64,000 nt of DNA, from NCBI RefSeq assembly GCF_029852145.1, contig NC_079969.1, forward strand, positions 27,148,459 through 27,212,458, read 5' to 3'. This DNA is from Microplitis mediator. Its lineage: Eukaryota > Arthropoda > Insecta > Hymenoptera > Braconidae. This document shows, piece by piece, positions 37,600 to 47,691 of this stretch. The position numbers were made by a program, and so were the translations under genes. Under the pieces are notes generated by a model that did no database searches, was not told where the DNA came from, and saw only the letters and a program-made list of their open reading frames with translations. Positions within the stretch are counted from its first letter, which is position 1. Every line of letters begins with the position of its first letter.

Positions 37600-39739
37600 C
37601 TATTTTTTGTTTTTAAATTTAGTAACTTTCAGTACTGAATATTTGCCAGATCTTGATCTTAAAAAGGGTTTCTTCTGCGACAAATCTTGACTTACTAATT
37701 TATCAGGTTTCATTTTTCTGCTGACCGATTTTTTCCCTTTATTTTTAATTTTACTTTTACCCCCACTATCATCCCCATTTAAATTATCACTGACAGAATG
37801 TTTTAGCTCCAACGGGGGATTTTTGTCTTCCCCTTTGGCCTGACAGTCGACACTAAACGGATCCAGCATGTCAGCCGTGTCAAAAGTCAAATCAATAATG
37901 CTCTCAAGGACCGGCAGCACGGGGTCTGATTTCTTTCGATAAATCTGCGGGTTCGCGGATCTCGGTCTTCTCATCCGCGTCGGAGTTGTAGGAGTTTTAC
38001 TTTTATTTTTCATCTCTTCAGAATTATCATCCGACCATACTTTACCTGAGATATCAGGAACTTCCCAAGCGAATCCGCCACCCGATGAGCGCGGTCTCGA
38101 GTTAACTTTTGGCGTCAGATGTTTAAAAGCTCTTGTGAGCACTCCACTAGACGTGTTGGGTCGCGAACGTTTTTCAATTTCTCTTTGCCCTCCATATCCG
38201 ATTCCACTCCCACTTCCAGCCCCACCCCCAACCCCAACCCGAGCTCCAACTCCCGTGACAGTTCCAGTCACAGTCGCAGTTCCTGTCACACCTGAACTCC
38301 CGTAGTAACTTTGCGAACTCAATACATCACTTACTGCCGCCAAACATTTTTCTACTTCCACATCCTTCTTTACTTTTTCTTCTACTTCTTCATTTAAACT
38401 GCATTCGAAATCTTTCCCATTCTTACTCCCACCCCCACCCTCAACCTCGCATCCATTTCCTCTAAGATTTAATGTATCCCCCAAATTATTTTCCGAGTCG
38501 ACGTTCAATTGAATTGTCATTGAACTTATTTTCCTCTCGAAATTTTCCAACTCGACCTCCGAATTATTCAAATTACGACCGACTCCATTGTTCTCCTCGA
38601 TAATCAACGAGTCATATTGCCCGCCATTATCATTATCACCTTTAATTAAATGTTTATCCGAACTAATTTCCTTAAAATTATCAACTCCCGCCTTTATTTC
38701 CCGCCTTTGCTTGCGTGGCTTCTTAACTTTCCCTTCATTCAAATTCTTGGCGATTTTTCCCGCGCTGGATTTCGAATCTTCCCGCGGACTCGAATCACCG
38801 TCGGCACTTTTACCTTTGAACGGACTCATAGGCCGCGAATTAAACTCATTCGAATCAATTTTAAATTTGAATACTTTTACGTTGTCATTTGACGACTTGT
38901 CTTTTTTTATTCGATGGATTTTCATTTGTCGCGGGCTCGGAAGTCGCTCCTTGAGCTCGCTGTCATCTAAATCATTATTTAAATTACAATTGACGTTACT
39001 GATAAAAAGAGTCTCAGTGGATTTATCAGCAGACTCGTGCCTCCGAGCCCCTTTCCTCAGAAAATGATCCCGCGGATGAATGATCGTGACCAATTGGTCC
39101 CGTTTTTCTTGATACGGATCCGCGGGTTCGGGAATGAGTTCAAAAAAACTGTGATTATATTTTTCGCTCAACCGTAAGTCCGTTTGAGAGTCGATTGAAC
39201 TGAGATGCAGGGAATTGAGGACAACATTTCCGGGTGCCTGGTTACCGTAATGTTGTTTTAAATTTGTCTCTATCAATTTGTGTCTGTAGTAACCGTAGTC
39301 GTATGCGACTGAAATAGGATAGTCTGTAGAATTATTACTGTGGTGATAAGAAGGATTTATGTCCATAGTAAAAGTATTTAAATATGAATTTTTAATGTCC
39401 GGTGATGAGTTTACATGACGCAGGGGGTAGCGGCTCAGGCTTTCATTGGATCCTGATGTTGATGACGATATCGGCTCGTGGATGTGACGTCGGGGGTTGT
39501 AGAGATCAAAGGAAGCGAGTGGCTCTTCTACATAACCCTGATTTAAATATATTTTATTATTATTATTGTTATTATTATTATTATTATTATTATTTGATAC
39601 GTACGAGAAAGTACTGGAGCCGGGTGATCAAAGGGATTGATAAGAGGAGAGCTATTGTGATAGCGAGAATTATTTCAAGGAGAAACGGGGGTGAAGACTG
39701 AAGTGTCAAAACTATTTGCTTTGGTACTGAGTTCAACAT
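37600..39739 (-). CDS. Single-pass membrane protein with long disordered tail, function unknown
   Basis: Exon 1 (39739-39605) encodes 45 residues and exon 2 (39537-37600) a further 645 plus TAG; a 67-bp intron (GTACGT...AAATCAG, phase 0) separates them. Residues ~19-39 are one hydrophobic helix (FLLEIILAITIALLLSIPLI) followed by R-L-Q-Y, so the protein is probably anchored near its N-terminus. The other ~645 residues are low in hydrophobics, rich in S, K, E, D and N, and look disordered. They include a polybasic KVKKPRKQRR at ~315-324, a T/V/G-rich stretch at ~459-495, SP and TP sites, and a lysine-rich end. I recognise no domain. The reading frame stays open with varied composition for 57 codons upstream of the first internal ATG, which is why the start is placed in exon 1. 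The gene runs convergent to the EGF/Sushi gene. Antisense open frames across exon 2 are shadows. Confidence 0.75.
39547..39593. repeat. (ATT)n microsatellite in a 67-bp intron
   Basis: About 13 ATT/GTT units fill most of the only intron of the membrane-protein gene. Confidence 0.8.
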
Positions 39740-40094
39740 CACGGTGATTTATATATTTATACTGTGATAAATTTTGTGATAAAGGGAATACTGACTTCAT
39801 TATGATCGATGCATTTAATTTGTAATTAATTTTTTTTTTAGGCAGAAAGTTATGGATGAGGTTACAGATAATTTATTTATTTGACTGAATATTGTCTTTT
39901 GTTTTTTGTTTTTTTTTTATGAATTTACAAAACGGGTAATTATAATTTTTAAATAATGAATTGATCGGCAAATTTGAAGTCTGGTGATATTTTTATCGGT
40001 AAAAAAATAAATATGGACTTTTTAGTCAATAAATCGGTATGTATATGTAACATATATTTTTTTATTCAGGGAAAAATTAAAACCAGTTTCCTAT

Positions 40095-40889
40095 ACTGTG
40101 AAAATTCGAGTGAATTCGGAATTTTATTTCAATCCACATTCTCTCTAATTTGGAGTAAATTTCACTCCGAGGGAATTGAATAAATAAACAGTAGGGTGGT
40201 CGTAAAAAATTAAATTTTCTCAGGCGGCCCATAGAAAGCTTTTATTTAGTGAAAAAATACCTGGGGAATTTGGTTTTTTCATTTTAAGTAAAAATAACAC
40301 GTGCCGCAGGATGATCACAATTTTTTGATACAATCGCGGTTTTTTTTTAATATCTCATGAAATATGCAGATTAGAGGAAAAAATCATAGGAACAATTTTG
40401 TAGGAAATTAAATTCTTGACAAAAAAGGTCATATTCATTTTGTTTATTAAATGTGTATTTATGAAGATATTTTGAAAAAACTTTTTTAAATCTTGTAATC
40501 CTTAAAACGCTCAATTCATCAGATCTAAAAAAGTTTTTTCAAAATATCTTTATAAATATACATTTTATAAAGAAAATGAATATGACCTTTTTTGTCAAGA
40601 ATTTAATTTCCTACAAAATTGTTCCTATGATTTTTTCCTTTAATCTGCATATTTCATGAGATATTTAAAAAAAACGCGATTGTATCAAAAAATTGTGATC
40701 ATCCTGCGGCACGTTTTCATTTTACTTAAAAAAAAAAAAAAAACCAAATTCCCCAGGTATTTTTTCACTCAAAAGAAGCTTTTTATGGGCCGCCTGAGAA
40801 ATTTTAATTTTTAACCACCACCCTAATAAAATCATCCAGTTCGCAATAATTCCAAATTTACTCTGCGTTCTCTAAAATTCTTTACAGCG
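40095..40889. mobile_element. Family D element split by foldback A (second case)
   Basis: The left part starts ACTGTGAAAATTCGAGTGAA and the right part ends TAAAATTCTTTACAGCGC, with GGAGT/ACTCC words in both. Foldback A occupies 40192-40824. Confidence 0.65.
40192..40824. mobile_element. Foldback element A, copy 3, inserted in a GGAGT-word element
   Basis: It begins TAGGGTGGTCG and ends ACCACCACCCTA. The two ~310-bp arms are inverted copies with almost no spacer, shorter than at 29779-30563, where ~130 bp separates them. The surrounding sequence (40095-40191 and 40825-40889) is itself a split member of the GGAGT/ACTCC element family. Confidence 0.8.
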
Positions 40890-42290
40890 CATGAGCCATA
40901 AGATCAAATTTCCAAATTACATTCCATAAAAAAAAAAAATTCAGGAAATATTTTTGAATCCGTCAGTTCCTGAAAAAAAACATCTGTTAAAAAAAATAAT
41001 TATCTAGATATTTTTAATTTTTTTTATTAGTTTATTCTGACATTTTTAGGATGTATGGACAATTATTACATAATTTTCATATAATGAGAGATTTATTTAT
41101 TTTTATTTCAATAATTTATTTATTATTCTTAGTGGTACTTTGTAAGATTCGACTTGTGTTTTAATTCAACATTTAATCATTTTATTTATTTAGTTTTTTT
41201 TTTCTTTTTCTTACTCCTCTTTTAAAATTCTTACACTCACTCTTTCACAAGATAATTAAAACAAATGTCATTAAAATGAGTTATAAAATAATAAACATCA
41301 TCATCATTATCATCATCATCATGAAGTAATAAATGAATTAATTAAATACGTGCGCTCATGATTTATCAATAATCAATTAAACATTTATCTTTAATATTAT
41401 GATCATTATATTATTATCATTAATCATTAATCATTAATCATTAATCATTAATCATTACAATTACAATTACGATATAACGCTATAATTTTTTTTATATCAT
41501 CATTTTTTTTTCATTTTTCATTTTTATTTTTTTTTTAAATATTAATATTATAATTATTTTAATTACTGATTTAATTGTAGTTTTTTTTCATTCATTAATG
41601 ATAGAAATTACGTTATAATGCAGTGTATGTATGGCGAATATTCACAAAAAAAAAACATTTTTAAACTTTACCGCGAAAAATTTGACACCGCGTGAGACGT
41701 AAGTCTTTGTCGTTATTATTAATTATAATTAATTTGATTAATTACGTACACAAAAAAAAAAAAATAATGAGACCGCGGAATGTTAATTAAAAAAAAATTG
41801 CAAAAAAAATATAATTAGTAAGCTGCCTATTTAGAGTAATTAAAAATAAATAGATATTTATATTACGGAATGCTGGAATATAAATTAAAAATGGAAGCAT
41901 ATAATTAGTATATAAAATAGCAAATTTAAAAAAAAATTTTTTTTTTTATTCAAAGAATTTTTAAATTAATTGTCAATTAATTTGCGCACAATTTGAGTAT
42001 CACGCAATTGTGCGATTGAATAATAAAATTTTTTTTATTTAATTAGAGGGAATTAATTAATTAATTAATTTAAAAAAAAGGCGTGTGCGTTAATGGATGC
42101 GTGTCGTAATAACAATTTAATGTGACTAGAAACACGAAATGGATAATTATTTAAATTAATAAAAAATAATTGTTGTTGATTAATATTTATTTTGTTAGTG
42201 TCTTATTTTTATATGACAATTATAATTAACAATTAAAATTAATAATACTAAGAGTTTTTAGATAAAAAAAAATATATATTTAAATTAAAC
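40890..42290. other. AT-rich intergenic sequence with microsatellites
   Basis: Includes an ATC run near 41300-41322, ATTAATC repeats near 41415-41457 and a TTAA-rich run near 42050-42075. I see no exon or element. Confidence 0.5.
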
Positions 42291-42292
42291 TT

Positions 42293-42500
42293 TTTAAAGA
42301 TCCTGAAGTTAACAGACAATTAGTTATTTTTGAATTTTTTTTTCAAGAATCAAATCCAAAAAACGAAAAACTAAAAAATCCACATGTTGGAAATTTAAAA
42401 AACTACAGGTGCAATTTTTTCAAATATTTTTTTTTTTATAATTTATATAAAAAAAAAAAATCCAAAAATGATTAAAGGTCGGTTAACTTTAGTATCGTAA
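42293..42500. repeat. Family B hairpin repeat
   Basis: It starts AAAGATCCTGAAGTTAACAGA and ends GGTTAACTTTAGTATC, with CCACATGTTGG and CTACAGGTGCAATTTTTT inside. Confidence 0.75.
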
Positions 42501-42514
42501 CTTTTTTTTATGAG

Positions 42515-43755
42515 TGTAGCAGACAGACAGATTTAAAATTGTAAATAAATAGAGTAAATAATTAAAAAAAGAAATTTCGAAAAAATACACTAATTAATTT
42601 TTTAATTTATTAAATGCGCATTTTTTTTTATTTTAGTTTATTAATTATTTAGTCTGTTTAGTAATAATTTCAAATTTGTATGATACTGCAGTTAGCTGAC
42701 GTTTAATTTTGGATTTCTTTATTTTTACTAAATTATAAAAAAAAAATATTTAAAAAATTGCACCTGTAGTTTTTTAAATTTCCTACATGTGCATTTTTTT
42801 TAGTTTTTTTTTTTTTTTTTTTGTAATTGATCTGTTGAAAAAAAATCCAAAAATTACTAATCGTCTGCTACATTCACTCATTTTTTTTAAAAGAATGTTT
42901 ATAGTGAAATGCATTTTTCTTTATTAACTCAAGTAAAAATATTGCGACCCTATTTCGGGACAACAGAATTTCATACTCGAAATTCAAAAAAATTTAATTC
43001 AATATTTGAAACCATTAATAAAAATTTGTGACCTATGGCACGTAAATAATCAATGAGTGTCAATGTAACAGACATCAGACGAATTTAAAATTACAAATAA
43101 TTAAAAAAATAAAATTTCAAAAAAATGCACTTATTAATTTTTTAATTTTTTAAATGGGCATTTTTAAAAAAATTTATTTTGTTAATTATTTAGTCTGTTT
43201 ATTAATAATCGAAAATTTGTCCGATACTGCAGTTAGCTGACGTTTAATTTTGGATTTTTTTTTTTTTTTCACTATATTATAAAAAAAAAAAATATTTGAA
43301 AAAATTGCACCTGTAGTTTTTTAAATTTCCTACATGTGCATTTCTATATTTTTTTTTTTTTGTAATTACTAATTGTCTGCTACATTTATACTCATTTTTT
43401 TAAAGAATGTTTGTAGTGAAATGCATTTTTTTTTCTTTATCAACTCAAGTAAAAATATTGTGACCCTATTTTGGGACAAAAGAAATTTTATACTCGAAAT
43501 TTAATTTAATATTTGAAATTATTAATAAAAATTTGTGACCTATGGCACGTAAATTATCAATGAGCGTAAATGCGGCAGACATCAGACGAATTTAAAATTC
43601 CAAATAATTAAAAAAATAAAATTTCGAAAAAATTCACTTATTAGTTTTTTAATTTTTCAAATGCGCATTTTTTAAAATTTTATTTTATTAATTATTTACT
43701 CTATTAATTAATTGAAAATTTGGCTGATGGCTGCTACATTGACACTCATAATCAT
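42515..43755. repeat. Tandem ~520-bp composite units of family C plus family B
   Basis: Each of the first two units begins with a family C left half (ATGAGTGTNNATGTANCAGA, GAGTAAATAATTAAAAAA). It then passes into a family B repeat (ACTGCAGTTAGCTGACGTTT ... CTACATGTGCATTT) and ends with the family C terminus (GTCTGCTACATT..CTCAT). A shared spacer follows (GAATGTTTATAGTGAAATGC ... GACCTATGGCACGTAAAT). A third, shorter unit (43560-43755) is a plain family C repeat. The region is in intergenic DNA. Confidence 0.7.
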
Positions 43756-44867
43756 CAACTTCTCAGACATTAATATAAATAATAATAATAATAATAAACT
43801 TAATGCTACAAATTTTTTTATAGTAAAAATATTTGTCTGATTGCAATTAAAAATAAGAATAATGGTAACGTATATTAATTAATAGAATAAATTAAAAATA
43901 ATTCATCAGTAGAATGGTAACTTGAAAAAAATAATTAGACTAGATAGAAATTGTAAGCATTGGCGTAACGTAAATCTCAAAACCTCATATATATTTATAT
44001 TAATGAAGACCAAAGGTCGCCTATTAATTAAAAAAAAATTCCAAGGCTTAATTATAGATCACCCTAAGAATTTATAAATAAAAAACTTGTTATTTATATC
44101 GCAAATTCCCTTTATAAATTTGAAATCGAGTGACGATTCGCCTTCGATCTCTATAAAATTTAAAAAAAGCGCGGGATAAATCGACGATTCATCAGACTTA
44201 CGACTCGCGACCGCGATTATTTTAAAAAATCAACCCTCGGAAAATAAATAATTATTATTATACTCTTAATAATAATTGTTTAAAATTCTTCTCCACCGAT
44301 CTAGCAAATGATGGCACATTTACATCTCACACTTAAATAACCACTCATACATTTTACAATTTAAACTAGTGTAATTAATTATATATTTTTTCTCATGTAT
44401 ACAGAGACATCACTTACTCAATTTTTTTTTTTAATATTAATTAATTAATTAATTATATATTTATATATTTATATATATTTATATATAAGTAAATAACGCA
44501 ATGATCGGTAGATTCTTACAAATATATTTTTATACTTCGCCTGTAATAATTATTTGGAAACAACGTAGTTTTTTTTTCCTGTCTGATATTTTTTGGTATT
44601 CATTAAAATCCACATTTTTTTATTTAAATTTTTTTTTACCCACCATTTTATCCGCGACGTTTACGCGTCTATTTATTATTTTAATTGTTAATTATTTTAA
44701 TTACGGATCCATTATAATTAGACAAAGGCATGGATCAAAATCTTCCATTTAAATGCAGGCTTATTATTTTTAAATAATTTTTTTTTTTCGAGATACCGCA
44801 GTGGTCATAATTTCGGTAACTCGGCAAGCGTGGCAGTTTTTTCTATTCAAATTTTTAAAAAATATAT

Positions 44868-45262
44868 GATTCTGAAGTTAACCGACGTCTAATAATTTTT
44901 GGAATTTTTCAAAACCATAAATTATAAAAAAAAATATTTGAAAAAATTGCGCCTGTAGTTTTTTAAATTTTCTACATGTGTATTTTTTTTTTTTAATTTT
45001 TGTAATTAACTAGTCGAAAATAAAATCCAAAAATTTTTGTCTGCTAAATTCAGGATCAAAAAAAATATGATCCGAAAGTTAACAGAATTATTTTTGAATT
45101 TTTTTTTAAGAATCAAATCCAAAAAACGAAAAAATAAAAAAATGCACGGGTAGGAAATTTAAAAAACTAGAAGTGCAATTTTTTCAAATATTTTTTTTTT
45201 TATAATTTAGTGAAAAAAAAGAAATCCAAAAATTATTAGTCGGTTAACTTTAGTATCATAAA
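44868..45262. repeat. Two family B hairpin repeats
   Basis: 44868-45060 (TGATTCTGAAGTTAACCGAC ... TCTGCTAAATTCAGGATCA) and 45066-45262 (ATGATCCGAAAGTTAACAGA ... GGTTAACTTTAGTATCAT), head to tail. Confidence 0.75.
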
Positions 45263-45849
45263 ATATAAATAATAAATAAATTAAATTAATTTATTAATAA
45301 ATTAATTAAATTAATAATTTATTAAAACTTTAGCCCGCACTTAGTACTCATAATAATTCAGTTCGTTTCCGTTTTAATAATTTAAGTTAGTGCATTTTTA
45401 TAATTGTGCTTTTCAACCGTAAGTTTAACCGACATTCGAGTTTATTATTTGTACGTTTATTCAATTAATTTAATTTAGATTTAAATAAAGTTAATAAAGC
45501 CTTTATCAATGAATATAATTCATATTAATAATAATAATAATAATAATAATAATTCCATGCGCATTGGCACGTTTTTTTTCATTCTTTTATCACGTTGGTT
45601 CAAAAAAATAATTAATAATCAATTAATTAAATTTACTAGAGAAAATTTGTGCATTGTGTGCGTTAATTGTATAAATAAGTAGTAAAAAAAAAATCTGTGC
45701 TTTTTTTTTGTGTATTCGGCACTGAAATTGGAGTTTCAATGCCTACTCAGACCGAAAATTTCATCCCTGGTAGAAATCATCAAATTTCTGCCGCTAAATT
45801 TAAATCTTTTATTCGGTCGCGTGAAAATCCAATTTTTTTTACAGTAAAC

Positions 45850-46655
45850 CTCAGAATAATCATAATTATAATTAGTGTCCTTAATTAAAAACTTGGATTG
45901 AAACCAAATGAATTCCTTAGAAAAATTCAAAAAAATTTCAATCGTAATTTTCAAGGAAAATGCGCTATCGGTTTTAAAATTTCTCTTTTAACCGACTCTA
46001 GATTTTGAGCTCAGTTTCATTGCGGAATAATTATAATTAGTGTCTTTAATTAAACTTGGACTGGAATTGACTAAATCCCTTCAAAAATTCCCAAGAGTTT
46101 CAACCGGAAAATGCGCTTGGTCTGAAATTTTTTCTCTTAACCGACTCTAGATTTTAAACTCAGTTTAATTGCAGGACAATTATAATTATAATTAGTGTCC
46201 TTAATTAAAAACTTGGATTGAAACCAAATGAATCCCTTTGAAAAATTCAAAAAAATTTCAACCGGAAAATGCGCTATCGGTTTTAAAATTTCTCTTTTAA
46301 CCGACTCTAGATTTTGAACTCAGTTTCATTGCAGAACAATCATAATTATAATTAGTTTCCTTAATTAAAAACTTGGATTGAAACCAAATGAATCCCTTTG
46401 AAAAATTCAAAAGATTTCAACCGGAAAATGCGCTATCGGTTTTAAAATTTCTCTTTTAACCGACTCTAGATTTTAAACTCAGTTTCATTGCAGAACAATC
46501 ATAATTATAATTAGTTTCCTTAATTAAAAACTTGGATTGAAACCAAATGAATCCCTTTGAAAAATTCAAAAGATTTCAACCGGAAAATGCGCTATCGGTT
46601 TTAAAATTTCTCTTTTAACCGACTCTAGATTTCCAACTCAGTTTCATTGCAGGTA
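45850..46655. repeat. Five tandem units of ~160 bp
   Basis: Spacing of the landmark ACTTGGA gives periods of 163, 157, 160 and 160 bp (45891, 46054, 46211, 46371, 46531). Every unit has ATAATTATAATTAGTGTC, CAAATGAATCCCTTTGAAAA, GGAAAATGCGCTATCGG, TTAACCGACTCTAG and AACTCAGTTTCATTGCAG. Units 4 and 5 are almost identical. The TTTCATTGCAG end of each unit resembles a 3' splice site. Confidence 0.85.
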
Positions 46656-46659
46656 ATTT

Positions 46660-47644
46660 GAAAAAAATAGAAATTAAAAAAATTTATGTAAAAATTAACA
46701 AAAATCGCGTGTAAAATCGGTCAGCAATTTTCTTTATGCGTGATACTAATCAGTGTTAATTTCCTAGATTCTAACCTCAAATTTTTCGTCTCAAATTCTA
46801 TTTGCCACAAAAATTACCCACTAATTTTAACAGAAAATTCTGTTAAATTTACACACATGTTAAATATTCAACTAAAAATTTTTTACTCGTGGCGCGCAAT
46901 GAAACGAATTCAAATTCGGTGGCAGCAGTCGCCTTCGGCTCAAGCCAACCTCGCCCGTAAAAAATCGTGTGGTTTCATTCCTCAGCACACAATTTTATAT
47001 TTTATTATTAAAAATCATTAAGGAATAGAACAAAGCATCAGTACAAGTACATAAAATATTAAATAAAAATAAAAATAGTAAATGACAAGAGATAAATAAA
47101 TAAAACTCGATGTCGGCGTGCCCTTGGTATTAATTAATTAGCGTTTGTTCGACGCGGATAACAAACTTATCCATCACGATTGGATCAAGGCGTGTTTATT
47201 ATTATTATTATTATTAATTAAATAAATTTATTTTATTTATTCCGTATAAAGCGACGGTAAAACTCGGCTTCGATAAATAAAATATTTAATGCGATTGTCC
47301 TGTATGTTTTTTTTTATAAAATAAAAATATAAATTAAAATTTTAATTTAAAGCATTTTAAGTCCTTGTTAAATCTTTCATTTTTTTTTCTTTATTGTTAA
47401 TATTATTATTTATTTTTATTTACTGAGAATTAGAAGCACGAGTTACACGTGCGATACTGATTGCAAGTAATTAAGATAATTACTCACGTGATGACAATTA
47501 ATCGATTAGCACGCAGATGAACCGTAGCTGCTAGACGATCGATGTTTTTTTTTTTAAACATACGTCTGTATTTTTTTCGCGCTTACTGTTTTATAACCAA
47601 ATAATAGTGATAGTAATAGTTCATTATTATTATTAATAATAGTT

Positions 47645-47689
<45 letters not shown>

Positions 47690-47691
47690 TT
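46660..47691 (-). other. 3' flank / probable 3' UTR of G-alpha-o
   Basis: Downstream of the TAG at 47692 comes (ATT)n at ~47650-47690, then AT-rich DNA. 46880-46990 shares an arrangement (ATGAAA..., central inverted halves, ...CACACAATTT) with 49430-49520 in intron 7. No poly(A) site can be fixed. Confidence 0.35.

Noticed and set aside
38588..39067. 159-codon open frame antisense to the membrane-protein exon, and an 80-codon one at 38650
   Set aside because: They are mirror frames of a long real exon with biased codon use; the minus strand has splice sites and a better protein.
44501..44752. 83-codon plus-strand open frame with several hydrophobic stretches
   Set aside because: AT-rich intergenic DNA yields F/I/L/Y-rich frames by chance; no upstream signals or similarity.
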